From contig NZ_CP136651.1 in NCBI RefSeq assembly GCF_036784765.1, positions 3,174,001-3,238,000 of the forward strand: 64,000 nucleotides of DNA, read 5' to 3'. The notes under the pieces were generated by a model. The model was not told the DNA's origin. It ran no database searches and saw only the letters and a program-made list of their open reading frames with translations. Source of the DNA: Novosphingobium sp. ZN18A2 (GTDB lineage Bacteria > Pseudomonadota > Alphaproteobacteria > Sphingomonadales > Sphingomonadaceae). The stretch's first letter is position 1, and every line of letters starts with the position of its first letter. Made by a program: the position numbers and the translations under genes. Of the stretch, positions 1 to 9,538 are shown piece by piece.

Positions 1-1804
1 GGGCGAAGGCGAGCGCACGCGCAAGTGGTGGTCCCTCTCCGGTCATCCCAAGGTCGATGCCGCCGGCACGTTCCTGGGCTATCGCGGAAGCGCCAAGGAC
101 GTAACCGTCGAATACGAGCGCAAGCTGCAGGATTCGCGGCTGGCCGAATACGATTCGCTGACGGGACTTGCCAACCGCCACCGCATGAACCGTCTGCTGG
201 ACGGCACGCTTGCCAGCTTCAAGGCCGCAAAGCGCAGTTGCGCGCTGCTGATGCTCGACCTCGACCGGTTCAAGCATGTCAACGACACGATGGGCCACCA
301 GGCCGGTGACGACCTGCTGAAACAGGTTTCGGAACGGCTTTTGCGCATCATCGGCGATGCGGGCGAGGTCGGCCGCCTGGGCGGCGACGAGTTCCAGGTG
401 ATCCTGCCCGATCTCGACGATCGCGGCGCCCTGGGCGAACTGGCCGACAAGCTGATCCAGATGATCTCGCAGCCCTATCCCATTGGCGACAAGCGCGCGA
501 TCATCGGCACCTCCGTGGGCATCGCCATCGCCCCCTATGACGGGCTCGACCGCGATGGCCTGGTGCACAGCGCGGACCTTGCGCTTTATGCCGCCAAGAA
601 TTCGGGTCGCGGCCAGTTCCGTTTCTTTTCGCACGACCTGAAGGACGAAGCGGAAGAGCGCCAGCGGTTGATGGAAGACCTGCGCGAGGCGCTGGCGACC
701 GACGCGCTGGAACTGCATTACCAGCCGGTCGTGCGGCTGGAAGACAACCTGGTGGTCGGCTTCGAGGGGCTGATGCGCTGGAATCACCCCGAACGCGGCT
801 TCGTCAGCCCCGGCACCTTTATCCCGATGGCCGAGGAATCGAACCTCATCATCCAGCTGGGCGACTGGGCACTGCGCCGCGCCTGCCGCGATGCGGTGGC
901 ATGGCCGCAGACGGTGAAAGTGGCGGTGAACGTATCTGCCCTCCAGTTCGCGAACCCCGGCTTCCTCGATTCGGTAGCAGAGGCGCTGAAAAGCTCTGAA
1001 CTGACGCCCGAACGGCTGGAGCTGGAGCTGACCGAAAGCGTGTTCATGGGCGACAACACGCTGGTCGACGAAACGTTCAAATCGCTGAAGGAACTGGGCG
1101 TAAAGCTGGCACTCGACGATTTCGGCACCGGCTATTCCTCGCTCAGCTATCTTCGCTCTGCCCCGTTCGACCGGATCAAGGTGGACAAGACGTTCGTCGA
1201 TTCCTGTACCGCCAGGGACCAGAACAGCGCCAAGATCATCGCGGCGATCATCGGGCTTTCCAATGCGCTGGACATCGAAACCACGGTGGAGGGCGTGGAA
1301 GCGTTCGACCAGCTGGACCTCGTGCGCGAAAAGGGTGCGCGATTCATCCAGGGATGGATCTATTCGAAGGCGCTGCCCCAGAACGAAGTGATAGAACGCA
1401 TGTCGATCGGCACGTTCAAGATCGAACCCGACGGGCCGGACCGCTATCGCGCCGAACGGCGCAAGGTGCTGAAGCGCATCGGCGTGATCCACGGCGACCA
1501 TCGCCTGCAAGGCGTGATGCGCGACCTGTCGAAAACCGGCGCGGGAATAGAGGGACTGTTCGGTATCGGCATGAACGAATCCGTCGTGCTCGACCTGGGC
1601 GAAGGCCAGCTTGCCGTCTGCCAGGTAACGCGCGTGCGCGAAGGCGAGATCGGCGTGGAGTTCGAAACGCCGCTGGTCAGTGACGGCGCGGGCGGCCTTT
1701 GCACGCGCCACCGGATTTCTCCCTATGCGCTGGCAGCGGCCGGGATGCCGCTGGAAGCCTTGCCCAAGGGCAGCTACCCGATGGGGCTTTCCGCCAAGGC
1801 TTAG
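1..1804 (+). CDS. PAS-GGDEF-EAL-PilZ cyclic-di-GMP protein, 5' end missing
   Basis: The frame is open from base 2, so the gene begins before the window; 600 residues are visible. They hold the end of a PAS/PAC domain, a GGDEF domain (DSLTGLANR, then intact GGDEF at about 380-394), an EAL domain, and a C-terminal PilZ-like domain with a DxSxxG motif (DLSKTG). The EAL signature reads EGL, but the downstream DDFGTGYSS loop and the ELTESV and TVEGVE acidic residues are kept, so phosphodiesterase activity is plausible. No RxxD inhibitory I-site is seen at the usual place before GGDEF. Proteins of this kind make or break cyclic di-GMP; PilZ binds it. The flagellar block nearby fits motility control, but that link is inference. 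Confidence 0.93.
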   Translation, partial: GEGERTRKWWSLSGHPKVDAAGTFLGYRGSAKDVTVEYERKLQDSRLAEYDSLTGLANRHRMNRLLDGTLASFKAAKRSCALLMLDLDRFKHVNDTMGHQAGDDLLKQVSERLLRIIGDAGEVGRLGGDEFQVILPDLDDRGALGELADKLIQMISQPYPIGDKRAIIGTSVGIAIAPYDGLDRDGLVHSADLALYAAKNSGRGQFRFFSHDLKDEAEERQRLMEDLREALATDALELHYQPVVRLEDNLVVGFEGLMRWNHPERGFVSPGTFIPMAEESNLIIQLGDWALRRACRDAVAWPQTVKVAVNVSALQFANPGFLDSVAEALKSSELTPERLELELTESVFMGDNTLVDETFKSLKELGVKLALDDFGTGYSSLSYLRSAPFDRIKVDKTFVDSCTARDQNSAKIIAAIIGLSNALDIETTVEGVEAFDQLDLVREKGARFIQGWIYSKALPQNEVIERMSIGTFKIEPDGPDRYRAERRKVLKRIGVIHGDHRLQGVMRDLSKTGAGIEGLFGIGMNESVVLDLGEGQLAVCQVTRVREGEIGVEFETPLVSDGAGGLCTRHRISPYALAAAGMPLEALPKGSYPMGLSAKA

Positions 1805-1947
1805 AGCGCTTTTCCGTTTCGGCGCGATGGTTGATGCAGCATTAACCGCATAGGTTATGTCATCCTTGATATCGCGACACAGACCCTCTGTTCATCGGTG
1901 GGCAGCCTGATAGGCTGTCATCCATCAACTGCTCGGGGGAGTGTTGA

Positions 1948-3216
1948 ATGCGTAAGATCATCATAGTTTCGTCCATGTCCGCCCTGGCCCTGGCCGGTGC
2001 CGTCTATGCCGCGTCCGGTGGCGCGGGCGGCGGTGCAGGCGGATCCTTCATAACCTTGCCGGCCAGCGCCGCGGGTGGGGGAAGCCCCGCCGCAACGCTG
2101 AACGCCACGCCGGCCGCCGTGGATACGGCCGTGGACGACAGCGATGCCTCGCTTGTCGCCGACAGCTGGATCTGCGTGTTCAAGCCGGGCCTGACCCGCG
2201 CCGCGATCCGGAGCGAGGCGGCAAAGGCGGCGCACGCGGCGGGCGGATCGCTGGGCCATGTCTACAAGGTTGCGCTTCAGGGCTTCTCGCTGAAGGCCAG
2301 GGGCAATGCGGTTGACGCGATGAAGGCCCACAACCCGCGCATCGACTATTGCACCGCCGACAAGGTGGCGCGCATCATCGATCCGGCGGACGCTGGCTCC
2401 GACAAGGGCCCCGGCGCCAACAAGGGCAAGCCGGGCAGCGGCGGCGGCTCAACCGGGCAGGAAACGCCATGGGGCATTGCCCGCGTGGGCGGCGGCGCCA
2501 CTTATACCGGCAGCAATTCCGCGTGGATCATCGACACCGGGATCGATCTGGATCACCCGGATCTCAACGTCGATACCGCGCGCAGCGCAAACTTCGTGAC
2601 GCGTGAAACCTCGCCCGACGACCTTAACGGTCACGGCAGCCACGTGGCCGGAACAATCGGCGCGATCGACAACAGCGAAGGCGTGGTCGGCGTCGCCGCG
2701 AACGTGCCGGTGGTGGCCGTGCGCGTGCTCAACCGGCGTGGCAGCGGTTCCTATTCGGACGTCATCGCGGGTATCGAATATGTCGCCACCAACGGCAAAT
2801 CGGGCGACGTCGCGAACATGAGCCTTGGCGGCCCCGCCGACCAGACGCTTGACTACGCGGTGATCAACGCCGCCTCCAAAGGCATAAGGTTCGCGCTCGC
2901 CGCCGGCAACGAGGCGGACGATGCCAACAACCATTCGCCCGGCCGTGCCAACGGGCCGAACATCTATACGATCTCGGCCATCGATAACACGGACACGTTC
3001 GCCTATTTCTCGAACTTCGGCAATCCGCCGGTCGATTTCGCCGAACCCGGCGTGAACATAAAATCGACGTGGAAGAACGCGGGCTACAACACCATTTCCG
3101 GCACATCGATGGCCACACCGCACGCAGCCGGACTGCTGCTGTGGGGCAACATCGCGACCGATCGGTATGCCTCTGCCGATCCGGACGGGAACCCGGATCC
3201 GATTGGCCACAAGTAA
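1948..3216 (+). CDS. secreted subtilisin-like serine peptidase (S8 family)
   Basis: This is a 422-residue protein with a signal peptide (residues 1-22) and a Gly/Ala-rich stretch. Residues 75-145 resemble an inhibitor I9-type propeptide, followed by a Gly-rich linker and the S8 catalytic domain. The triad is visible as Asp196 (IIDTGID), His229 (NGHGSHVAG) and Ser387 (SGTSMATPHAAG), with oxyanion Asn321 (AAGNE). It should be exported and self-processed. A gggggag ribosome site lies just before the ATG, and a perfect palindrome follows the stop. The substrate is unknown. Confidence 0.93.
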   Translation: MRKIIIVSSMSALALAGAVYAASGGAGGGAGGSFITLPASAAGGGSPAATLNATPAAVDTAVDDSDASLVADSWICVFKPGLTRAAIRSEAAKAAHAAGGSLGHVYKVALQGFSLKARGNAVDAMKAHNPRIDYCTADKVARIIDPADAGSDKGPGANKGKPGSGGGSTGQETPWGIARVGGGATYTGSNSAWIIDTGIDLDHPDLNVDTARSANFVTRETSPDDLNGHGSHVAGTIGAIDNSEGVVGVAANVPVVAVRVLNRRGSGSYSDVIAGIEYVATNGKSGDVANMSLGGPADQTLDYAVINAASKGIRFALAAGNEADDANNHSPGRANGPNIYTISAIDNTDTFAYFSNFGNPPVDFAEPGVNIKSTWKNAGYNTISGTSMATPHAAGLLLWGNIATDRYASADPDGNPDPIGHK

Positions 3217-3236
3217 GCCGCAATACCGGAACCGCG

Positions 3237-3268
3237 AACGGCCGCACCTTGCGCAAGGTGCGGCCGTT
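3237..3268 (+). terminator. perfect 32-bp palindrome, likely rho-independent terminator
   Basis: Arms 3237-3252 and 3253-3268 are exact reverse complements (left arm AACGGCCGCACCTTGC). The sequence lies between the peptidase stop and the 3' end of flagellin, which converge here, so it may stop both. A short TTTC follows on the plus strand, which is not a strong U tract. Confidence 0.65.
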
Positions 3269-3364
3269 TCACGCGCCTGAGTGCAAGGCAATGGCCCGGC
3301 GACCGGAAACGGCCACCGGGCCTGCGCCCGAAGGTATTTGTCGCGGCCGCATGGGCCGAAAGGT

Positions 3365-4396
3365 TTAGCGCAGCAGCGACAGCACGTTCTGCTGGCTCTG
3401 GTTGGCCTGCGCCAACATCGCGGTCGATGCCTGCGAAAGGATCTGGGCCTTCGCCAGCGCGGTGGTTTCGGCCGAATAATCGGTATCCTCGATCCGCGAG
3501 CGCGCGTCAGTCAGATTGGTGACATTCGATGTCAGGTTGTTGACCGCGGATTGAAGGCGGCTCTGGCCCGCACCCAGCGACGCGCGGGTTGTCGAAACCG
3601 CTTCAAGCGCGCTGTCGATGTTGGTCAGCGCATCCGTGGCGCCCGTTTCGGTGCCGATGTTGATGCCGCCGACAATGTCGCCGGAACTGCCCGACACATA
3701 GATCAAGTCGCCCGAAGCCAGCGTCAGCGATGTCCCGATCATGGAACTGTCCAGCGCACCCGATGACCCTCCGCCACTTGCAATCGTCGCGCCAAAGGCA
3801 ACGTCTTCGGCGGTAACGATATGGCTCGAACCTTCAAGCCCGGTGGGAATCGCATTGGCCGCGCCCGCCGTGGGGTTGCCAAGCGCGCCGGTAACACCGG
3901 TAAGATCGAGCTGGCCGATCTTCAGGTCAAGCTGATCGGTCGCCCCGGCGCCGACCTGGATGCTGATGTTGTTGTCGGCAGTCCTGTCAAACAGCGTCAC
4001 GCCGTTGAACGTCGTCCCCATCACGTCGATCATCTGCTTTTGCAGTTCGTTCACTTCCACCTGAAGGTTGGCGCGATCCGAATCCTGATAGGTTCCCGAC
4101 GCGGCCTGAACCGAAAGTTCGCGCATGCGCTGAAGCATGTTGGTCGTCTCGTTCAGCGCGCCATCGGCGGTCTGCGCAAGGCTGATGCCGTCGTTGGCGT
4201 TGCGGATACCCTGGCTCATGCCGCGCACCTGCGCGGTCATCGTGGTGGCGATGGCAAGGCCGGCGGCGTCGTCCTTGGCGCTGTTGATGCGCTTGCCGGT
4301 CGAAAGGCGCTCCATCGACGTGCCAAGCATCTTGTCGGCCGTCGTCGAGGCGTTGGCGGCGCGCAGGGCGCTGATGTTGGTGTTGATTACGGACAT
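3365..4396 (-). CDS. fliC: flagellin
   Basis: This 343-residue protein has the conserved flagellin N-terminal coiled-coil domain (starting [17 protein letters not shown], then [17 protein letters not shown]) and C-terminal domain ([19 protein letters not shown] through [13 protein letters not shown]). A short variable Gly/Ser/Thr-rich centre lies between them, without Cys. The start is set by MSVINTN and a GGAG ribosome site about 10 bases upstream; the open frame upstream of that is not flagellin-like. It is exported through the flagellar type III machine and polymerises into the filament. The gene is divergent from the plus-strand flagellar run and is the only flagellin in this window. Its chaperone FliS and cap FliD are encoded about 15 kb away. 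Confidence 0.96.
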   Translation of the reverse strand: MSVINTNISALRAANASTTADKMLGTSMERLSTGKRINSAKDDAAGLAIATTMTAQVRGMSQGIRNANDGISLAQTADGALNETTNMLQRMRELSVQAASGTYQDSDRANLQVEVNELQKQMIDVMGTTFNGVTLFDRTADNNISIQVGAGATDQLDLKIGQLDLTGVTGALGNPTAGAANAIPTGLEGSSHIVTAEDVAFGATIASGGGSSGALDSSMIGTSLTLASGDLIYVSGSSGDIVGGINIGTETGATDALTNIDSALEAVSTTRASLGAGQSRLQSAVNNLTSNVTNLTDARSRIEDTDYSAETTALAKAQILSQASTAMLAQANQSQQNVLSLLR

Positions 4397-4634
4397 ACTT
4401 GGAATCTCCAGCTTGCGTTCCCGAAAAGGACGGCCGGCCATTTCCTGTTGAAGCGCGGCTGTCGCATGGAAAGACCGGCAGGCGCGCCGCAGAGTTAAGC
4501 CCCGTCGCCGGTTTCCGGGCTGCCGCACGTATTTTTCCGTAAGCAATCGCCCCGGCCTTAACCTTACCGCATGTTTGGCCGTGTCGCGCGAAAACACCCC
4601 TGCGACTGACGATGGTTAACACCGGGGGTAAACG

Positions 4635-5906
4635 ATGAAGGGGACAGGAACGGCATTGCGTGTGGCAGGCGCGGTGGCATCGCGCCACGCACCGCTGGTC
4701 CAGCGCGCGGCGGCAGTGATCGGGTCTGCCGGAACCTGCGGGCGCGTGGTGATTCACGATGCACGCGACGAACCGCAAGGCGATCCGCTGGCAACGCAGG
4801 TTGCGCTGGACCGCGCGGGCACCCCCTCCCTGATCCGCCGGGGGCGCGGCCGGTTCACCCTTTCCTATGCAGACGGCGGAGGCGAAGCCGCCATGGCCGC
4901 GCTGCTGGCTGTAACCACACCGCCGGGAATGCCGATTGCCGCCGATCCGGAAAGTCTTTCGGTCCTCGCGCTGGCAGAGCGCCTGGCGGCCAGCGACATT
5001 CCCGTGCTGATCAACGGCCCGACGGGAACCGGCAAGGAAGTGCTCAGCCGCTTCATCCATGATCGCAGCCCGCGCAAGAACAAGCCATTCGTCGCAATCA
5101 ATTGCGCGGCCATGCCCGAAGCCATGCTGGAGGCGTTGCTGTTCGGCCACCAGAAGGGTGCCTTCACCGGCGCCAACGCCGCGGGCGAAGGGTTCTTCCG
5201 CGCGGCGGATGGCGGCACGCTGTTGCTGGACGAAATCGCGGAGATGCCGCTGGCGCTCCAGGCCAAGCTGCTCCGCGCGCTGCAGGAAGGGGAAGTCGTT
5301 CCGCTGGGCGCGACGCAACCGGTGAAGGTCGACGTGCGGATCATCGCCTGCGCGAACCGCGACCTTCCGCTGGAAGTAGAGGAAGGGCGTTTTCGCGCCG
5401 ACCTTTATTACCGACTGAACGTATTCCCGCTTGCGCTGCGCGCGCTGTGCGAACGGCGGGAGGATATCGCCCCGCTCGCCTTCGCGCTGGCGCTGCGCCA
5501 CACACCGGAAGGTGCGAATATCCCGTGGATCGGCGAAGCGGCGCTGGCCATGCTGGCCCGCCACACCTGGCCCGGCAACGTGCGCGAACTGGAAAACGTG
5601 GTGCGCCGCGCATTGCTGCTGGCCGGGGACGAGGGGAAAATCGCGCCCGAACATATCGTGTTCGACCGTCCGGCCCGCCTTGTCGACCAACCGGCCCCCG
5701 CCCTTCCCGCCAGTGGCGATGGCGCGGGCAAGCTGTCCGACATCGTGCAGATGCACGAAGCGCGCGCGATCCTGAACACGCTGGACGCCTGCGGCGGCAG
5801 CCGCGTCGCCGCCGCGCGCGAACTGGGCATTTCCGAACGCACCCTGCGCTATCGCCTCGCAAGTTTCCGTGAAGCCGGGATCGCCGTTGCAGGAGGCCGG
5901 CGATGA
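4635..5906 (+). CDS. sigma-54-dependent flagellar regulator (FlbD/FleQ-like)
   Basis: The 423-residue protein has an AAA+ sigma-54 interaction domain: Walker A GPTGTGKE at about residue 127, the sigma-54-contacting GAFTGA loop at about 175, and Walker B TLLLDEIAE. A Fis-type helix-turn-helix follows (about 385-415, GGSRVAAARELGISERTLRYRL). The first 100 residues show no convincing receiver domain or phospho-acceptor Asp, so phosphorylation control is doubtful. It heads the flagellar run, overlaps fliE by 4 bp, and is divergent from flagellin. By analogy with Caulobacter FlbD and Pseudomonas FleQ it probably activates late or class II flagellar genes. Confidence 0.88.
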   Translation: MKGTGTALRVAGAVASRHAPLVQRAAAVIGSAGTCGRVVIHDARDEPQGDPLATQVALDRAGTPSLIRRGRGRFTLSYADGGGEAAMAALLAVTTPPGMPIAADPESLSVLALAERLAASDIPVLINGPTGTGKEVLSRFIHDRSPRKNKPFVAINCAAMPEAMLEALLFGHQKGAFTGANAAGEGFFRAADGGTLLLDEIAEMPLALQAKLLRALQEGEVVPLGATQPVKVDVRIIACANRDLPLEVEEGRFRADLYYRLNVFPLALRALCERREDIAPLAFALALRHTPEGANIPWIGEAALAMLARHTWPGNVRELENVVRRALLLAGDEGKIAPEHIVFDRPARLVDQPAPALPASGDGAGKLSDIVQMHEARAILNTLDACGGSRVAAARELGISERTLRYRLASFREAGIAVAGGRR

Positions 5907-6292
5907 GCGGGGTCGGCGCAACCGGCGCGGGCGGGGCTGCGGGCCTGCAGCAGATCATCGCACTGCGCCAGCAGATCATCGACCGGTCCGCCCTGCTTCA
6001 GCAGGTCAAGGACCCCGCCGCCGCGATTGGTACCGCACAAGGCGTTGCACCCGCGCAGCCGCAAGGTCCGGCAGGCGGCTTTACCGATGCGCTGCAATCC
6101 GCGCTCGATAGCGTGAACGCCAGCCAGCAGAACGCCGAAGCGCTGAGCAGCGGATACGAAAAGGGTGAAGTGACCGATATCGCCAAGGTCATGCTGGCGC
6201 GGCAGCAAGCAGGCGTCGCCTTCGAAGCGACGCTGCAAGTGCGCAACCGCCTGCTTTCCGCCTACCAGGACATCATGCGGATGGGGGTCTGA
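5903..6292 (+). CDS. fliE: flagellar hook-basal body complex protein FliE
   Basis: The 129-residue protein has a C-terminal FliE domain (SFTDAL-like GGFTDALQSALDSVNASQQNAEALSSG, then KVMLARQQAGVAFEATLQVRNRLLSAYQDIMRMGV). FliE joins the MS-ring to the rod and is an early export substrate. The first 45 residues are Gly/Gln-rich and variable. The ATG overlaps the preceding stop (ATGA), and fliF starts 3 bases after the fliE stop. Confidence 0.94.
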   Translation: MSGVGATGAGGAAGLQQIIALRQQIIDRSALLQQVKDPAAAIGTAQGVAPAQPQGPAGGFTDALQSALDSVNASQQNAEALSSGYEKGEVTDIAKVMLARQQAGVAFEATLQVRNRLLSAYQDIMRMGV

Positions 6293-6295
6293 TAG

Positions 6296-7963
6296 ATGGC
6301 CGATGCAATCTCCGCCGGAAGCGCCCTTGCACCAGGCGCGCAGCAGGGCTCGCTCATCGCGCCGCTTGCCGATCCGGCGGGCGGAAGTGCGATGAAGCGC
6401 CTTTCCGCCTTTGTCGCGCAACCGCCGGTGCGCCGCGCGCTGCCGTGGTTCGCGGGCGTTGCCGCCGCGGGCGCGACCGCGCTGTTGTGGATGACGATGG
6501 CCCCTGCCCCGCAGCGCATGCTCTATTCGGACCTGTCGGACAGCGAACGCGCGCAAGTGGCCGCCGCGCTCGACAAGGCGGCCATCCCCTATCGCATCGA
6601 CAACGCGACCGGCGCGGTGACGGTGGACGAAGACCAGCTTTACAAGGCACGCATGGTCGCGGCGTCCGACGGTGCGCTCGCCACCCCCGAAACCGGCGAA
6701 CAGATGATCGACAAGCTGCCGCTGGGCGCATCGCGCACGCTTGAGGGGGAGCGGCTGCGCGCCGCGCGCGAGCGCGAGCTGGAACTGACCATCATGGAAA
6801 TAGACGGGGTGGAAGGTCTGCGCGTGCACCTGGCCGAGGCGGCCAAGTCCGTCTTCGTGCGCGACAACACGCCGCCCACCGCATCGGTCATGGTAAAGCT
6901 GGCACGCGGGCGGCAACTGTCCGGCAGTCAGGTTGCCGCAATTGTCAACCTCGTCGCCGGATCGGTTCCGGGGCTGTCGCTCGATGCGGTCAAGGTGATC
7001 GACCAGCACGGGCGCCTCCTCTCGGACGGGAGCGGAACCGATGCCGACCGGCTGGACCTTCAGGCGCGCATGGAAGAAAAGCTGCGCAACCAGGTTTCGG
7101 CCCTGCTTACCCCGATGCTGGGCGCGGGCAACTTCTCGTCCGAGATCCAGGTCGATCTGGATATGGACCAGACAACCAGCGCGCGCGAAAGCTATGACAA
7201 GGACGGTGCCGTGCGCACCGAAGCCGAAGCGCAATCGCGCACCGCGGGCGGGCAGGCCGCGCAAGGCATTCCCGGCGTGCTGTCGAACACGCCCCCGCCC
7301 GCCACCACCGCGCAGCCCGGCCCGCCACAGGGAACGCAACCGCAAGCCGGGCAACAAGCGGCGAAACAGCCTCCGCTCAACACCGAAAGCTCTTCGAAAA
7401 AGACCTATGAACTGGGACGCGAGGTTGCGGTGAAGACGCAGGCGCCCGGCACGATAAAGCGCCTTTCGGTTGCCGTTGCCCTGTCGAAAGCCGCGATGGC
7501 CAAGGCAAAGCAGACCGATATCGACCAGATAAAGTCGCTGGTAAGCGCGGCGGTCGGCGCGGATACGGCACGCGGTGACCAGGTCGCCGTCGCGGTGCGC
7601 GATTTCACTCCGATCGATGTCGAACCCGTGCCGTTCTATGAGGCTCCCTGGTTTGCCATGGTCGTGCGCAATACCGTGGCGCTTTTGGCCGTGCTGCTTT
7701 TCCTGCTCTTGGGGGTGCGGCCGCTGATCAAGGCGTTGCGCCGCGACCCGGCGAATGTCGCCAAGGGTTCGGGAAACGGTGGTGACGATGCGAAAGACCC
7801 GTCGCGCCCCGCACCCGATCCGATCACGGGCGCGGTTGATGCCGCGCTGCTCCATCGCCAGATCGGCGCCGCGCAGCGGCTCGTGGAGGAAAAGCCCGAC
7901 CACGCGGTCGCCGCCCTGCGCGAAATGCTGCAAGCGCAACCGCAGCATGAAGGTGCAGCATGA
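6296..7963 (+). CDS. fliF: flagellar MS-ring protein FliF
   Basis: The 555-residue protein has a first membrane segment at about residues 47-67 (PWFAGVAAAGATALLWM) and a periplasmic YscJ/FliF domain (LYSDLSDSERAQVAAALD, GVEGLRVHLAEA, ASVMVKLARG). A FliF C-terminal domain follows, then a second membrane segment at about 450-475 (FAMVVRNTVALLAVLLFLLLG). The cytoplasmic tail (REMLQAQPQHEGAA) would contact FliG. FliF polymerises into the inner-membrane ring on which the motor is built. The low-complexity Pro/Gln/Gly stretch at about 310-355 is usual in the family. Confidence 0.96.
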   Translation: MADAISAGSALAPGAQQGSLIAPLADPAGGSAMKRLSAFVAQPPVRRALPWFAGVAAAGATALLWMTMAPAPQRMLYSDLSDSERAQVAAALDKAAIPYRIDNATGAVTVDEDQLYKARMVAASDGALATPETGEQMIDKLPLGASRTLEGERLRAARERELELTIMEIDGVEGLRVHLAEAAKSVFVRDNTPPTASVMVKLARGRQLSGSQVAAIVNLVAGSVPGLSLDAVKVIDQHGRLLSDGSGTDADRLDLQARMEEKLRNQVSALLTPMLGAGNFSSEIQVDLDMDQTTSARESYDKDGAVRTEAEAQSRTAGGQAAQGIPGVLSNTPPPATTAQPGPPQGTQPQAGQQAAKQPPLNTESSSKKTYELGREVAVKTQAPGTIKRLSVAVALSKAAMAKAKQTDIDQIKSLVSAAVGADTARGDQVAVAVRDFTPIDVEPVPFYEAPWFAMVVRNTVALLAVLLFLLLGVRPLIKALRRDPANVAKGSGNGGDDAKDPSRPAPDPITGAVDAALLHRQIGAAQRLVEEKPDHAVAALREMLQAQPQHEGAA

Positions 7964-8967
7964 GCGAGGCCCTTCCCGTTGGAGAGGGCGCGCGCAACGC
8001 CGCCGTCTTCGTGATGCTGCTGGATGACGAACAGGCCGCCGCCGTTCTTTCCCGGCTCGATCCGGCAGAACTGGCGCAACTGGGCGAATCGATGTGCGGC
8101 CTCGGGGAAATCCGGCCCGATGCGATCAGTGCCGCGCTGGGCGGATTCGTCTCACGCGCGACGCAGGAAGGGTTGCCGCCGGGCGACAGGCGCGGCCGCG
8201 TGCGCGCCCTGATGACCCGCGCAGTGGGCGACGTGAAGGCCGAAGGCGTGATGGACCGGATACCCGACGATGCGCCGCCCCGCGCGATCGACCTTGCCCG
8301 CTGGCTGACGCCAAAGGCCATCGTCCCGCTGATCCGCGGCGAACACCCCCAGGCGATTGCCGTGCTGCTGGTGCAGCTTGAAGCCGAAACGGCAGCGCAA
8401 GTGCTTGCCGCGCTTCCGCAGGACCAGCAATCGCAGGTCGTCCACCGCATCGCGACGCTTGGGCCTGTTTCCCCACACGCGATCGCCATGCTGGAAGATA
8501 TGCTCTCACGCCGCATCGCGGACCTGCACGGAACGCGCGCGCTTGCGATGGGTGGCGTGCGCGAAGCGGCGGAAATCATCAACGCCTCGGCCCGCCAGGT
8601 CGAAAAGCGCGTGATGCCCCAAATCGCGAAGATGGACCGCGCGCTGGCGCGCAGCATCGAAGCGGAGATGTTCAAGTTCGAACATCTCTTCACGCTGGAC
8701 GAAAAGTCCATGGGCACGCTGCTGCGCGAAGTGGAAAGCGACGTATTGATTGGCGCACTGAAAGGCATTGCAGAAGACCGCCGCGACCTGTTCTTCCGCG
8801 CGATGTCAAGCCGCGCCGCCGACGGACTGAAGGACGAGATCGAAGCGCGCGGCCGCATGAAGATGGCCGAAGTGATCGAATCGCAAAAAGCCGTCGTAAA
8901 TGCCGCGCGCAAGCTGGCCGCCGATGGCGAGATCGTGTTCGGCGCAAGCGACGACGACTATGTCTAG
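7960..8967 (+). CDS. fliG: flagellar motor switch protein FliG
   Basis: The 335-residue protein has all three FliG domains. These include the middle-domain EHPQAIAVLLVQLE segment that binds FliM, and the C-terminal charged torque helix (AMSSRAADGLKDEIEARGRMKMAEVIESQKAVV), which carries the Arg and Asp/Glu positions that interact with MotA. FliG sits on the MS-ring and turns ion flow into torque. The start is ATGA-coupled to fliF, and the 3' end overlaps fliH by 8 bp. Confidence 0.96.
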   Translation: MSEALPVGEGARNAAVFVMLLDDEQAAAVLSRLDPAELAQLGESMCGLGEIRPDAISAALGGFVSRATQEGLPPGDRRGRVRALMTRAVGDVKAEGVMDRIPDDAPPRAIDLARWLTPKAIVPLIRGEHPQAIAVLLVQLEAETAAQVLAALPQDQQSQVVHRIATLGPVSPHAIAMLEDMLSRRIADLHGTRALAMGGVREAAEIINASARQVEKRVMPQIAKMDRALARSIEAEMFKFEHLFTLDEKSMGTLLREVESDVLIGALKGIAEDRRDLFFRAMSSRAADGLKDEIEARGRMKMAEVIESQKAVVNAARKLAADGEIVFGASDDDYV

Positions 8968-9538
8968 TGTGCCGTTCTCCGCCCTTGGCGCGGGCTCGCG
9001 CGGTTTTTCCGCCGACCCGCGATTCACGACAAATGCTGCACCTTTGCCTGTGCAGCATGAAGTGCAGCACGATCCACTGGCCGAAGCGTTCGAGCGCGGC
9101 CGGGATGAGGGCGAGCAACAGGCGCTCACGGCCTGCGCCGCGGAACGCAGGGAGAGCGAGGCTGCCCGCCAGCGCATCGTGATCGCGCTGGCGCGGCTGG
9201 ACGAGGCGCAGACGCGCACACTGGCCGAACGCTTGCGCGACACCGTGCTGGCGCTGTGCGACAGCGTGCTTGCCGACGCTGCGATCCAGCCGGAAGCGCT
9301 GGCCGCGCGCGTGGATCGCGCCGCGAGAATGCTGACCCGCGCCGATGACGAACGCGTGATCCGCCTGCACCCTGACGACCTGGCTCTGGTTGCGCCCGAC
9401 CTACCAGACGATTGGGTCTTCGAACCCGACCCCGCGCTCGAACGCGGAGCGGTTCGCATCGAAGGCACCGATGGCGGAGTGGAGAACGGTCCCGATCAAT
9501 GGCGCCGCGCAATCGAAGAGGCGCTGCGCAGATGCTGA
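8960..9538 (+). CDS. fliH: flagellar export ATPase regulator FliH
   Basis: The 192-residue protein has a disordered N-terminal region with Phe/Pro, a charged and Ala-rich helical middle (RGRDEGEQQALTACAAERRESEAARQRIV), and a FliH C-terminal region (LHPDDLALVAPDLPDDWVFEPDPALERGAVRIEGTDG). FliH dimers tether and restrain the FliI ATPase at the export gate. The ATG at 8960 inside the fliG end is preferred over an upstream in-frame Met, which would overlap FliG by a further 60 bp. Confidence 0.88.
   Translation: MSSVPFSALGAGSRGFSADPRFTTNAAPLPVQHEVQHDPLAEAFERGRDEGEQQALTACAAERRESEAARQRIVIALARLDEAQTRTLAERLRDTVLALCDSVLADAAIQPEALAARVDRAARMLTRADDERVIRLHPDDLALVAPDLPDDWVFEPDPALERGAVRIEGTDGGVENGPDQWRRAIEEALRRC

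Noticed and set aside
4397..4634. search for a sigma-54 or sigma-28 promoter between flagellin and its divergent regulator
   Set aside because: Candidate GG-N10-GC and sigma-28-like matches were off in spacing or sequence, so no site is claimed.
3987..5921. 644-codon minus-strand frame under flagellin and the regulator
   Set aside because: It is antisense to two clear genes, rich in Arg/Gln/His, and typical of high-GC shadow frames.
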